From SCTD01 sp963781675 (GTDB lineage Bacteria; Actinomycetota; Actinomycetes; Mycobacteriales; SCTD01): a stretch of 64,000 nucleotides of DNA. How positions within the stretch are numbered: the stretch's first letter is position 1; every line of letters starts with the position of its first letter. Position numbers and translations under genes: made by a program. The DNA lies in the NCBI GenBank assembly GCA_963781675.1, contig CAWAGF010000006.1, positions 248,001 to 312,000 of the forward strand, given 5' to 3'. The notes under the pieces were generated by a model. That model ran no database searches and had not been told where the DNA came from. It was given only the letters and a program-made list of their open reading frames with translations. This document shows positions 1 through 8,986 of this stretch, piece by piece.

Positions 1-1794
1 GTGCAGGAGGCGCTGGCGCACGCGGTCTCCGTGGTCGGCGACCTCGTCGTCGACTACCGCGTCGTCCTGCCGGACGGCGGGATCCGCTGGATCAGGGGTC
101 GCGGTCGGGTGCTGCCCGACATGCTGGGGGCGGCCGCGCGCGTGGTGGGGACGGCGTACGACGCCTCCGCCGACCGCGAGCTGCGCGACGAGCTGACCCG
201 GCTCATGGAGACGATGCCGGCGGCCTTCGTACGGCTGGACCGGCAGTGGCGCTTCTCCTACGTCAACGCGCGGGCCGAGGCGATCTACGGCCGGACCCGG
301 CACGAGCTGGTCGGCGCCGACGTCTACGAGGCCTTCCCCGAGGTGCGCGGCTCGGCCTTCGACGAGGTCTACACGAGGGCGATGGACCACGGCGAGAGCG
401 GCCGGGTGGACGCGTTCTTCGCCCCGCTGGACACCCACTTCGAGGTCTACGTCTGGCCCGACGAGCTCGGGCTGTCGATCTTCTTCCACGACGTCACCGA
501 CCGGATGCTGGCGCACGCGGCGCTCGCCCGGGCCAGCGACCGGATGGCGCTGCTCAGCGCGGCGGGGGAGTCGCTGTCCGCGAGCCTGCAGCCGCGCGAG
601 TGCCTCGCGGTGCTGGCCGACCTGGTGGTGCCGGACCTCGCCGCCTGGCTGGTGCTGGTCGTGACCGACGCGGTCGCCGAGCTGCTGGGGGAGCCGGGCG
701 CCGGCGGCGACCCCACCCGCCTGCACGTCGTCCACCTCGCGCACGAGGACCCCGAGCGCGAGCAGGTGCTCCGCCAGGTCGTCCGCGCGCAGGTGATGAC
801 GCGCGAGGCGTCCAGCGGCGTGGGCAAGGTCGTCCGGACCGGCGAGCCCGAGGGCTACCCGCGCGTGCCGGACGAGGTCATGGCTGCCCGCGCGAGCGGG
901 CCGGAGCAGCTCGCCGCCATGCGCGCCCTGAACGGCGGCGCTGTCCTGAGCGTCCCGCTGCACGCGGCCACCGGCGTGCAGGGCGGCTTCACCGTCGGCT
1001 CCCGCGACGACCAGCCGCTCGACGACGCCCTCGTCGTCGACCTCGCCGCCCGCGCCGGGGTGGCCCTCGACAACGCGCTGGCCTACGCCCGGGAGCGGCG
1101 CGAGGCGGCCGTCCTGCAGAGCGCGCTGCTGCCGCGCGAGCCGGCGCACCTGCCGGACGTCGTGCTGGCCACGCGCTACCTGCCGGCCAGCGCCGACGCG
1201 CTCGCCGGAGGCGACTTCTTCAAGACCGTCCGGGTCGACGGGCGGATGGTCCTGATGCTCGGCGACGTGATGGGCCACGGCACCGCGTCCGCCGCCCGCG
1301 CCGGACAGCTGCACGGCCTCGGGGCGGCGCTGGCGCTCGAGGGCCACCGGCCCGGCGCGCTGCTCGCGCGGCTCGCGGCGGGCATCGACCAGATGATGGA
1401 CCTCGAGCTGGCCACGCTGCTCGTCTGCTCCTACGACCCGGCCGACCGCGTGCTCACCACGGCGTCGGCCGGGCACCCCGCGCCGCTGGTGGCGCCGCCC
1501 GCGGGACCGCCGGCCTTCCTCGAGGTCGCGCCCGGACCGCCGCTCGGGGTGCCCGGCGGGGACTACGCCGAGGGCACCGTGGTGCTCGCTCCGGGCAGCA
1601 GCCTCGTGCTGTTCACCGACGGTCTGGTCGAGCGGCGCGGCGAGAGCATCACGGTCGGGCTCGAGCGGCTGCGCGCAGCCCTGGACGAGCTGCGGCTTCC
1701 GCCGGAGCAGGTCGCCGACCACCTGCTGCGCGAGTGCGGCCGGATCGAGGGCGGCGACGACGACGTCGCGCTGCTCGTCCTCGCGCACGGCTAG
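1..1794 (+). CDS. PAS/GAF sensor with PP2C-type (SpoIIE) phosphatase domain, 5' partial
   Basis: Predicted cytoplasmic serine/threonine phosphatase of the RsbU/SpoIIE type, which in Actinobacteria usually feeds partner-switching (anti-anti-sigma) circuits. The reading frame is open from the first base. Residues 1-55 look like the second half of a PAS fold (DYRVVLPDGGIRWIRGRGRV), so the gene very likely begins upstream of the window. A full PAS domain follows at about 62-170 (ends FFHDVTDR), then a GAF-like domain at about 190-355, then the PP2C domain at about 370-597. Metal-binding motifs are visible: GGD near residue 403, GDVMGHG near 421, FTDGLVE near 539 and GGDDDVALL near 585. The first motif reads GGDFFK where most family members have GGDWYD. 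Partner genes are not in the window. Function from family; stimulus unknown. Confidence 0.88.
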   Translation: MQEALAHAVSVVGDLVVDYRVVLPDGGIRWIRGRGRVLPDMLGAAARVVGTAYDASADRELRDELTRLMETMPAAFVRLDRQWRFSYVNARAEAIYGRTRHELVGADVYEAFPEVRGSAFDEVYTRAMDHGESGRVDAFFAPLDTHFEVYVWPDELGLSIFFHDVTDRMLAHAALARASDRMALLSAAGESLSASLQPRECLAVLADLVVPDLAAWLVLVVTDAVAELLGEPGAGGDPTRLHVVHLAHEDPEREQVLRQVVRAQVMTREASSGVGKVVRTGEPEGYPRVPDEVMAARASGPEQLAAMRALNGGAVLSVPLHAATGVQGGFTVGSRDDQPLDDALVVDLAARAGVALDNALAYARERREAAVLQSALLPREPAHLPDVVLATRYLPASADALAGGDFFKTVRVDGRMVLMLGDVMGHGTASAARAGQLHGLGAALALEGHRPGALLARLAAGIDQMMDLELATLLVCSYDPADRVLTTASAGHPAPLVAPPAGPPAFLEVAPGPPLGVPGGDYAEGTVVLAPGSSLVLFTDGLVERRGESITVGLERLRAALDELRLPPEQVADHLLRECGRIEGGDDDVALLVLAHG

Positions 1795-2033
1795 CCCGGT
1801 AGGGCGTCCTGCTGCTCGCGGGCGATGTCGCCCAGGGCGCGCTGCCCGCGCAGGACCGCGTCGCGCATGAGGGCGATCCGGTCGCGGTCCAGCGCCGCTG
1901 CCTCGTACCGGTCCGCCAGCGCCGTCAGGCGCAGGACCAGCTCGGCGGTGCGGGCCACCTCCTGCTCGAGGTCGTCCAGCGGGGCGCTGCGGCGCTGCTG
2001 CCGCGGCACGGCGAGCGGGAGGTGCGGGGCCAT
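1791..2033 (-). CDS. small helical hypothetical protein
   Basis: An 80-residue product starting at ATG. I do not recognise the family. Residues 20-75 are rich in Leu, Ala, Glu and Arg (DDLEQEVARTAELVLRLTAL) with heptad-like spacing, suggesting one or two long helices. It converges on the phosphatase gene, the two stop codons overlapping by 4 nt, and it stands alone. The codon pattern fits coding DNA, but no family match supports it, so it may be spurious. Confidence 0.45.
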   Translation of the reverse strand: MAPHLPLAVPRQQRRSAPLDDLEQEVARTAELVLRLTALADRYEAAALDRDRIALMRDAVLRGQRALGDIAREQQDALPG

Positions 2034-2204
2034 GGCTCTCCAGTCGGGTCAAGGACTGAGGCAGCGCGGGCCGCAAGGGCGGCTCGAGCGCTCGGACCGG
2101 CAGTGTGGCACCCGTACGGCCTCCTGGACACCCGGGCGCCCGACGCGCGGGGGAAGGTCGGCTTCGTCCCCGCCGGCCTTGCCCGGCCGGTCCACACTCG
2201 GCGC

Positions 2205-2825
2205 ATGAGCCGCCGCCGCGCCGCCGTCCTCGCCTTGTCCGCCTGCCTGCTCGCCGCGGCGTGCAGCGACGACCCGGAGCCGACGGCCACCAGCGGCACC
2301 CGGCAGTCGCCGCCGCCGGCCGCGGTGAGCAGCCCGTCCGCGGCCGCGCCGGCGGCCACCGCGGCGACCGGCGAGCCGGCTCCGCCGTTCGCGGCCGACA
2401 CGGGCAGGGACGTGGAGCAGCCGTCCGGCGGCCCGCTGACGGTGACGGCGGTGCGGGTGGCGCGGCAGGACGGCTACGACCGGGTCGTGTTCGAGCTGGC
2501 GGGCAAGCAGGCGGGGGAGCCCGGCTGGCGGGTCGAGTACGTCGACCGCCCGACCCGCGACGGCTCCGGCGAGCCGGTCGAGGTCGAGGGCGACGCGACG
2601 CTGGTCGTCCGGATCGACGGGGCGGGCTACCCGGACGACACCGGGCAGCAGGAGGCGCAGTCCGCGAGCGTGCCGTCCGACGTGGAGGTCGTCCGCGAGG
2701 TGGAGCTGGGCGCGGTCTTCGAGGGCGTGTACGAGGCGTTCGTCGGCACCTCCGGGAAGCAGCCGTTCCGGGTCTTCCGGCTGGCCGACCCGGCCCGGGT
2801 GGTCGTGGACGTCCGGCACGGCTGA
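2205..2825 (+). CDS. secreted lipoprotein with AMIN-like domain
   Basis: A 206-residue predicted lipoprotein. The ATG was chosen because it gives a clean lipoprotein signal: MSRRR, a hydrophobic run, then lipobox LAAAC with Cys20 as the lipidated residue. A low-complexity Pro/Ala/Thr/Ser linker (about 25-60) follows, typical of a tether to the outer face of the membrane. The C-terminal domain (about 75-206) has the pattern seen in actinobacterial AMIN-like proteins: YDRVVFEL early and a closing strand RVVVDV. Such domains are thought to bind cell-wall polymers. In-frame sequence upstream lacks the lipoprotein signal. Function is inferred only from domain type. Confidence 0.8.
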   Translation: MSRRRAAVLALSACLLAAACSDDPEPTATSGTRQSPPPAAVSSPSAAAPAATAATGEPAPPFAADTGRDVEQPSGGPLTVTAVRVARQDGYDRVVFELAGKQAGEPGWRVEYVDRPTRDGSGEPVEVEGDATLVVRIDGAGYPDDTGQQEAQSASVPSDVEVVREVELGAVFEGVYEAFVGTSGKQPFRVFRLADPARVVVDVRHG

Positions 2826-2891
2826 GGGAATCCGCGGGCGGCGGGGCGCCTTGGACTGGGGGTCCTGCCCCTGACCCCGCAAGGAGAACCC

Positions 2892-3332
2892 ATGCCCACG
2901 CGTACCGCCCGCACCGCCTGGAACGGCGGCCTCGCCGACGGCTCCGGCCAGGTCGAGCTGACCAGCAGCAAGGTCGGCACCTACGACGTGTCCTTCCCGA
3001 AGCGCGCCGCCGACGAGGCCGGGGGCGCGACCAGCCCCGAGGAGCTCATCGCCGCCGCGCACTCCTCCTGCTACGCGATGCAGCTCTCGCACCTGATCGC
3101 CGAGGCCGGCGGCACGCCGCAGAGCCTCGAGGTCACGGCCGAGGTCACGCTCGGCGAGGACTCCGCCGACGGCGGCTTCAAGATCAGCGGCATCGCGCTC
3201 AAGGTCGTCGGCGAGGTCGAGGGCCTGGACGAGGCCGGCTTCCTCAAGGCCGCCGAGGCCGCGAAGGACAGCTGCCCGGTCAGCAAGGCGCTCAAGGCCG
3301 TCGACATGACGCTGGACGCCTCTCTCGCCTAG
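2892..3332 (+). CDS. OsmC/Ohr family peroxidase
   Basis: A 146-residue protein of the OsmC family, thiol peroxidases that reduce organic hydroperoxides in the cytoplasm. The two family cysteines are present: Cys60 in HSSCYAMQ and Cys128 in DSCPVSKAL. The length matches the OsmC subgroup. The start ATG follows AAGGAG with 6 nt spacing. It ends just before a hairpin terminator at 3350-3384 and so appears to be a single-gene unit. Whether it belongs to the OsmC or the Ohr branch cannot be settled by eye; the SPEELIAAAHSSCY segment favours OsmC. Confidence 0.9.
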   Translation: MPTRTARTAWNGGLADGSGQVELTSSKVGTYDVSFPKRAADEAGGATSPEELIAAAHSSCYAMQLSHLIAEAGGTPQSLEVTAEVTLGEDSADGGFKISGIALKVVGEVEGLDEAGFLKAAEAAKDSCPVSKALKAVDMTLDASLA

Positions 3333-3349
3333 CGCCGCCTGCATCCCGC

Positions 3350-3384
3350 CGGCCCCCGCTGCTCCTCCCGGAGCACGGGGGCCG
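3350..3384 (+). terminator. hairpin terminator after the OsmC gene
   Basis: Inverted repeat: left arm 3350-3365, loop TCCC, right arm 3370-3384, pairing over 15 bp with one bulged C. It lies 18 nt after the OsmC stop codon. There is no U tract, as is common in high-GC genomes. It separates this gene from thrS. Confidence 0.6.
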
Positions 3385-3467
3385 AGCCGTCCCGCGTCTT
3401 CCTGACCTGCACGGTGCTGGTGGTGCCGAGCGCGCAGGTGGAGCGGAACCGGGTGGCCCCGCCGCAC

Positions 3468-3473
3468 TAGGCT
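3468..3473 (+). promoter_or_regulatory. -10 hexamer TAGGCT upstream of thrS
   Basis: TAGGCT lies 32 nt before the thrS GTG and fits the actinobacterial TAnnnT -10 pattern found at many genes of this window. The transcript would have a short leader that includes the site CAGGAG. No T-box or attenuator fold is evident. Confidence 0.45.
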
Positions 3474-3505
3474 CGGGAGGTCGTCTCCCCGTCTCAGGAG
3501 CCTCC

Positions 3506-5480
3506 GTGACCACCGCCACGCCACCCGCCGTCGTGCACGTGACCGCGGAGCAGGCGGGCGCGACGGCCGGTGACGTCCTCAAGGCCGCCGGCGTCAAGGA
3601 CACCGCGGTGGCCCGCATCGGCGGCGAGCTGCGCGACCTCGCGCACGTCGTCGCCGAGGGCGAAGCCGTCGAGGCCGTGCCGTACGCCAGCGAGGACGGC
3701 CGCAACGTCCTGCGGCACTCCGCGGCCCACGTGCTCGCCCAGGCGGTGCAGGACCTTTTCCCGGGCACCCGGCTCGGCATCGGCCCGCCGGTCAAGGACG
3801 GCTTCTACTACGACTTCCTGCCCGAGCGGCCCTTCACCCCGGAGGACCTGGTCGCGGTCGAGAAGCGCATGAGCGACATCACGCGGCAGCGCCAGCGCTT
3901 CGCCCGCCGCGTCGTCGACGAGGACGCCGCCCGCGAGGAGCTCGCGGACGAGCCGTTCAAGCTGGAGCTGATCGGGCTGAAGGGCGGCAGCAGCGACGAC
4001 GACGGCTCCAGCGTCGAGGTCGGCGGCGCCGAGCTGACCATCTACGACAACCTCGCCGGCGAGGAGCTGGTCTGGAAGGACCTGTGCCGCGGCCCGCACC
4101 TGCCGACCACCCGCGACATCCCGGCGTTCAAGCTCATGCGCACCGCCGCCGCCTACTGGCGCGGCGACCAGAAGAACCCGATGCTGCAGCGCATCTACGG
4201 CACCGCCTGGGAGAGCAAGGACGCCCTCAAGGCGCACCTGACCCTGCTCGAGGAGGCCGAGAAGCGCGACCACCGGCGCCTCGGCAGCGAGCTCGACCTG
4301 TTCAGCTTCCCGGACGAGATCGGCTCGGGGCTCGCGGTCTTCCACCCCAAGGGCGGCGTCATCCGCATGGCGATGGAGGAGTACTCCCGCAGGCGGCACG
4401 TCGAGGAGGGCTACGACTTCATCGCCACTCCGCACATCACCAAGGGGCAGCTGTTCGAGCAGAGCGGCCACCTCGAGTGGTACGCGGAGGGCATGTACCC
4501 CCCGATGCAGCTCGACGCCGAGGGCGACAAGCCGGGGCAGGACTACTACCTCAAGCCGATGAACTGCCCGATGCACAACCTGGTCTTCCGCTCCCGCGGG
4601 CGGTCCTACCGGGAGCTGCCGCTGCGGCTGTTCGAGTTCGGGACCGTCTACCGGTACGAGAAGTCCGGCGTGGTGCACGGCCTCACCCGGGCGCGCGGCT
4701 TCACCCAGGACGACGCGCACATCTACTGCACCCGCGAGCAGATGAAGGACGAGCTGTCCTCGCTGCTGACCTTCGTGCTCGGCCTGCTGCGCGACTACGG
4801 CCTGACCGACTTCTACCTCGAGCTGTCGACCAAGGACCCGGTCAAGTACGTCGGTGACGACGCGACCTGGGAGGAGGCGACCCGCACCCTGGAGGAGGTC
4901 GCCACCGAGAGCGGCCTCGAGCTGGTGCCCGACCCGGGCGGCGCCGCCTTCTACGGACCGAAGATCAGCGTGCAGGCGCGGGACGCCATCGGCCGCACCT
5001 GGCAGATGTCGACGATCCAGCTGGACTTCAACCTGCCCGAGCGCTTCGAGCTGGAGTACCAGGCGGCGGACGGCACCCGGCAGCGCCCGGTGATGATCCA
5101 CCGCGCGCTGTTCGGGTCGATCGAGCGGTTCTTCGCGGTGCTGCTCGGAGCACTACGCGGGGGCGTTCCCGGCCTGGCTCGCGCCGGTGCAGGTCGTCGG
5201 GATCCCGGTGCACAGCGACTACGACGGCTACCTCGTCGACATCGGCAAGCGCCTGTCGCAGCAGGGCATCCGGATCGAGGTGGACACCTCCGACGACCGC
5301 ATGCAGAAGAAGATCCGCTCCGCGCAGAAGAGCAAGGTGCCGTTCATGCTCATCGCCGGCGAGGAGGACATCAGCAAGGGCGCGGTGTCCTTCCGCTACC
5401 GCGACGGGACGCAGGAGAACGGCGTCCCGGTCGACGACGCGATCGCCAAGGTCGTGCAGGCGGTCCGGGACCGCACCTGA
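3506..5480 (+). CDS. thrS: threonyl-tRNA synthetase, interrupted by a +1 insertion
   Basis: Charges tRNA-Thr with threonine. Starts at GTG behind CAGGAG. Domains in order: TGS-like N-terminus (about 1-70), second additional domain with HSAAHVLAQ, catalytic core with CRGPHLP, zinc-ligand motif MNCPMHN, motif 2 around RARGFTQDDAH and motif 3 HRALFGSIERF. Directly after motif 3 the frame breaks near 5147: CTCGGAGCAC stands where CTCGAGCAC would continue the protein. Skipping one G restores EHYAGAFPAWLAPVQVVGIP and the anticodon-binding domain to the stop at 5478-5480, giving 657 residues, the normal size. The enzyme is essential, so an error in the sequence is the likely reason. The stop overlaps the ATG of the HIT gene. 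Confidence 0.93.
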
Positions 5481-6109
5481 TGGACGCGCACCAGGACCCG
5501 GCGAGCGGAGGATGCGGGCCGCTGCTCGGCGACGAAGGAGCCGACGCGCCGGTCGCCTCTGGAGCGAGCGACAACGTGCCGCAGCAGGGCGCCGGGATCG
5601 CCGACGCCTTCGCGCGCCTCTACACGCCGCACCGGATGGCCTACATCAAGGGCGAGGGCAAGGGCGGCGACTGCCCGTTCTGCACGATCCCCTCCCTGGA
5701 CGACCGCGAGGGGCTCGTCGTCGCCCGCGGCGAGCTCGCCTTCGCGGTGCTCAACCTCTACCCGTACAACGCCGGCCACCTGATGCTCGTGCCGTACCGG
5801 CACGTCGCCGGCTACGAGGAGCTGACGCCGGACGAGGCGGCGGAGGTGGCGTCCATGACGCAGCACGCGCTGCGGGCGCTGCGGCACGCCACCGGCGCGC
5901 AGGGCTACAACGTCGGGATGAACCTCGGCGTCGTCGGCGGCGCGGGCATCGCCGCGCACCTCCACCAGCACGTCGTCCCGCGCTGGGGCGGCGACACCAA
6001 CTTCATGCCGGTCGTCGGCCACACGCGGGTGCTCCCGCAGCTGCTGCCGGACACCCGCGACCTGCTCGCCCGGGCCTGGGCCGAGGTCTCGCCGGCACAG
6101 CCGGGCTAG
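5480..6109 (+). CDS. HIT family hydrolase (AP4A phosphorylase-like)
   Basis: A 209-residue histidine-triad protein that should cleave or phosphorolyse dinucleoside polyphosphates such as Ap4A. The catalytic triad is the stretch HLHQHVVPRW. A CPFC motif near residue 70 fits the zinc-binding actinobacterial subgroup. The ATG shares its A with the thrS stop (TGATG), so the genes are translationally coupled. In M. tuberculosis the equivalent HIT gene (Rv2613c) sits in the same place between thrS and pgsA, which supports the assignment. Here an EF-G-like gene on the other strand separates it from pgsA. Confidence 0.88.
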   Translation: MDAHQDPASGGCGPLLGDEGADAPVASGASDNVPQQGAGIADAFARLYTPHRMAYIKGEGKGGDCPFCTIPSLDDREGLVVARGELAFAVLNLYPYNAGHLMLVPYRHVAGYEELTPDEAAEVASMTQHALRALRHATGAQGYNVGMNLGVVGGAGIAAHLHQHVVPRWGGDTNFMPVVGHTRVLPQLLPDTRDLLARAWAEVSPAQPG

Positions 6110-6333
6110 GCGGAGCGGAGCTGCTGCAGCTCGGCGCGCAGCTGGTCGTTCTCCACCTGCAGGGCCATCAGGCGCAGGCCCACCGGGTCGATCTGCCGCG
6201 GCACGACGCTCGCTGCCGGCACCAGGGGGACCGCGACCCGCTGCACGGGCACGCCCTGCTCGACGCCGGCGCCGGACAGGCGGCGGACGTTCGCGGGGGC
6301 GACGGCCGACGGGCCGAGCCAGAGGGGGCTCAC
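6106..6333 (-). CDS. small hypothetical protein with C-terminal coiled coil
   Basis: A 75-residue product starting at ATG, 25 nt after the EF-G-like gene and on the same strand, so probably in its operon. I do not recognise a family. The N-terminal half is rich in Val, Pro and Ala; the last 25 residues (LRLMALQVENDQLRAELQQL) form a clear coiled-coil heptad pattern. Its stop overlaps the end of the convergent HIT gene. Confidence 0.5.
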   Translation of the reverse strand: MSPLWLGPSAVAPANVRRLSGAGVEQGVPVQRVAVPLVPAASVVPRQIDPVGLRLMALQVENDQLRAELQQLRSA

Positions 6334-6358
6334 CTGGTGCCCATCGGCATCCGGGCCG

Positions 6359-8284
6359 TCAGGCTTGAGCCGGCTCCCAGCCGAGCGGCGTCCGCCGGAA
6401 GGACCCGGTCGCGTGGCTGACCGCCCGCAGCGCCGTGGCGTAGCCGAGCAGCTCGGCGTCCGGAAGCTGCGCGTGCACGACGCTGCGCTCCTCGTCCTCG
6501 GGGTCGACCTCGCTGCCCAGGACGCGCGCCCGCCGGCCGCGCAGGTCGCTCACGACCGTCCGCGCGAAGGCCGTCGGGACGTGCAGCTCGACCTGCGACC
6601 ACGGCTCCAGCAGGACGGTGCCGGCGGCCACGACGGCCTCGGTCAGGGCCTCGACAGCCGCGTCCGCCCTGAGGTCGCCGTGCACGAGGACCACCTCGAC
6701 GTCGACCAGCGGCCGCCCCTCGGTCACGCCGCGCTCGGCCCGGGCGCGGAGGGCCCGCTCGGAGTCGGGCGCGGCGCCGCGGACGACGACGCCGGAGCCG
6801 GGCGCGCCGGGGACGACGTCCAGCAGCGCTCCGGCGTGCGGGCCGGCCACCGTCTCCCGCGGTGGCAGCACCACGTCGACCTTGCGCACGGCGACGCCCG
6901 CCGCGGCGAGCCGGCGCACCAGCACGTCCGCGTGGCCCTCGCCGAGGCACCACAGCACGAGCTGGGCGCCGCGCTCCACGCGCACCGTCGGGTCCTCCTG
7001 CGCGAGCCGGTCCAGCGCGTCGGCGAGCGCCGTCCCGTCGTCGGCCTCCAGGGCGACCGGCAGCTGCGGCTCGGGCAGCTGCCAGGGCGCGAGGAGCAGG
7101 GGGTCGGCCGGCGAGGACAGCGTGTCGCCGGTGCGCGCCGACAGCCCGGTGACGGCGCAGACGTCGCCCGCGGGGCACGAGGCGACCGGACGCAGCGCGG
7201 CTCCGAGGGGGCTGTGCAGCCGGCCCGTGCGGTCAGCCGCGTGCAACGGGGCCTCCGGCGTGAGGGTGCCGCTGAAGACGCGGACGTACGACACCTGCCC
7301 GCCCTGCACGTCGCGCGTCGTGCGCACCACCTCGGCGGCCAGCGGGCCGACCGGGTCGCACGACAGGGGAGCCGCGGGGGAGCCGTCGGGCCGGGTCACG
7401 GGCGGGCACGGGTGGTCGACCGGCGACGGGAAGCCGTCGACGAGCAGGTCGAGCAGCTCGGTCGTGCCGACCCCGGCCAGCGGCGCGACGGCCAGCGCCG
7501 GGTGGAGGCGGCCCGCGGCGACGCCGGCGTGCAGAGCGCCGAGCACCAGAGCCGGGTCGAGCTCCTCGCCGTCGAGGTAGCGGTCGAGCAGCGTCTCGTC
7601 CTCGCTCTCCGCGAGGACGGTCTCGACCAGGTCGGCCCGCAGGTCGGCCACCAGCGCGAGGTGCTCCGGGTCGGCGCCGCGCTCCACCCGCGCGCCGGTC
7701 GAGTGGTCCACGACGCGCTGGTCGAGCAGGGAGATGAGACCGGCGGCCGACCCGTCGTCGTCGTGCATCGGCAGCTGCAGCGGCAGGACCTCGTCCGAGA
7801 GCAGCCGCTGGCAGAGCGCCACCGCCTCGTCGAAGTCCGCGCGGGCCCGGTCGAGCTGGGTGACGGCCACCGCGCGAGGCGTGCCGGCCGCCTCGCACTC
7901 CGACCACAGCTGGACGGTCACGGGGTCGAGCCCGCCCGCGGCCGACACGACGAACAGCACGCCGTCCGCCGCGCGCAGCCCTGCCCGCAGCGCGCCGGCG
8001 TGGTCGGGGGAGCCGGGCGTGTCCAGCAGGTTCACCTTCGTGCCGCGGTGCTCGAGCGGGGCGACCGCGAGCGACACCGAGTGCCCGAGCGCGTGCTCCA
8101 CCTCGTCGGCGTCGCAGGTGGTGGTGCCGTCCTGCACGTCGCCCATCCGCGGGACCGCGCCGGCCGCGAGCAGCAGCGCCTCGACCAGCGTCGTCTTGCC
8201 CGCGCCGCTGTGGCCGACCACGGCGACGTTGCGCACCTGCGCGGGCGCGCGCGGCGCGGGAGCAGGTCCGACGGGGGCGGTCAC
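6359..8284 (-). CDS. elongation factor G-like GTPase (EF-G2 type)
   Basis: A 641-residue translational GTPase related to EF-G. The start GTG at 8284 is chosen for its ribosome site GGGAGG 8 nt upstream; a longer frame runs to 8392 but crosses the pgsA start. The P-loop GHSGAGKTT is at residues 24-32 and the G3 motif DTPGSPDH follows. The G4 motif reads TQLD in place of NKxD, which would alter guanine recognition. EF-G domains II to V follow with weak similarity, and the protein is about 60 residues shorter than true EF-G. This fits the actinobacterial EF-G2 paralogues, whose role in translation is unclear. It is divergent from pgsA. Confidence 0.85.
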   Translation of the reverse strand: MTAPVGPAPAPRAPAQVRNVAVVGHSGAGKTTLVEALLLAAGAVPRMGDVQDGTTTCDADEVEHALGHSVSLAVAPLEHRGTKVNLLDTPGSPDHAGALRAGLRAADGVLFVVSAAGGLDPVTVQLWSECEAAGTPRAVAVTQLDRARADFDEAVALCQRLLSDEVLPLQLPMHDDDGSAAGLISLLDQRVVDHSTGARVERGADPEHLALVADLRADLVETVLAESEDETLLDRYLDGEELDPALVLGALHAGVAAGRLHPALAVAPLAGVGTTELLDLLVDGFPSPVDHPCPPVTRPDGSPAAPLSCDPVGPLAAEVVRTTRDVQGGQVSYVRVFSGTLTPEAPLHAADRTGRLHSPLGAALRPVASCPAGDVCAVTGLSARTGDTLSSPADPLLLAPWQLPEPQLPVALEADDGTALADALDRLAQEDPTVRVERGAQLVLWCLGEGHADVLVRRLAAAGVAVRKVDVVLPPRETVAGPHAGALLDVVPGAPGSGVVVRGAAPDSERALRARAERGVTEGRPLVDVEVVLVHGDLRADAAVEALTEAVVAAGTVLLEPWSQVELHVPTAFARTVVSDLRGRRARVLGSEVDPEDEERSVVHAQLPDAELLGYATALRAVSHATGSFRRTPLGWEPAQA

Positions 8285-8334
8285 CGGACCAGCCTCCCGC
8301 CGTGCGGCACGCGGGTCGAGACCGGGTGCCCCGC

Positions 8335-8340
8335 TATCGT
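8335..8340 (+). promoter_or_regulatory. -10 hexamer TATCGT upstream of pgsA
   Basis: TATCGT fits the TAnnnT pattern and lies 38 nt before the pgsA ATG, in the short divergent region shared with the EF-G-like gene. No convincing -35 is seen. Confidence 0.35.
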
Positions 8341-8377
8341 CCGGCGCAGCCGACGACCCCGACCCGGACGGACCCCG

Positions 8378-8986
8378 ATGCTCAACCTGCACGTGCGCCC
8401 CGCCCTCGGCCGCGTGGTCGACCCGGTGGCCGCCGGGCTCCTGCGCACGGGCGTCGGCCCCGACGCGGTCACCGTCACCGGCACGCTCGGCGTCGTCCTC
8501 GGCGCGCTCCTGCTCTTCCCGCGCGGCATGTTCTTCACGGGCACCGCGGTCGTCTTCGTCTTCGTCCTGACCGACCTGCTCGACGGGGCGATGGCCCGTC
8601 GTCTCGGGCGGTCCAGCCGCTTCGGCGCGTGGCTCGACAGCACCTGCGACCGGGTCGCCGACGCCGCGATCTTCAGCGGTCTCGTCCTCTGGTTCACCGG
8701 CGACGGCGACGACCGCCTGCTCGGCGGGGTCGCGCTGTTCTGCCTCGTCTGCGGCAGCCTCATCAGCTACGCCAAGGCGCGGGCGGAGGGCCTCGGGATG
8801 ACCTGCAACGTGGGGATCGCGGAACGCGCGGAGCGGCTCATCGTCGTGCTGCTCGGGACGCTGCTCGCCGGCCTCGGCCTCGACGCCGCGCTGGACGTCG
8901 CGCTCTGGGTGCTCGCCGCGGCCTCGGCCGTCACCGTCTTCCAGCGCCTGGTCGAGGTCCGCCGCCAGGCGGCCCTCACGCCGTAG
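8378..8986 (+). CDS. pgsA: CDP-alcohol phosphatidyltransferase (phosphatidylinositol phosphate synthase)
   Basis: A 202-residue integral membrane enzyme that should transfer the phosphatidyl group from CDP-diacylglycerol to inositol phosphate, the first step of phosphatidylinositol synthesis in Actinobacteria. The CDP-alcohol motif is complete: DLLDGAMAR followed by G and two Asp in FGAWLDSTCD, with metal-binding residues D66, D69, D87 and D91. Several hydrophobic segments surround it. The next gene, an acyltransferase, starts at the GTG overlapping its stop (TAGTG), and pimA follows; this is the mycobacterial pgsA1-Rv2611c-pimA order, and context rather than sequence decides for inositol phosphate over glycerol phosphate. 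Confidence 0.9.
   Translation: MLNLHVRPALGRVVDPVAAGLLRTGVGPDAVTVTGTLGVVLGALLLFPRGMFFTGTAVVFVFVLTDLLDGAMARRLGRSSRFGAWLDSTCDRVADAAIFSGLVLWFTGDGDDRLLGGVALFCLVCGSLISYAKARAEGLGMTCNVGIAERAERLIVVLLGTLLAGLGLDAALDVALWVLAAASAVTVFQRLVEVRRQAALTP

Noticed and set aside
3385..3505. T-box or other tRNA-sensing leader before thrS
   Set aside because: No specifier stem, no T-box sequence and only about 30 nt of leader after the TAGGCT hexamer.
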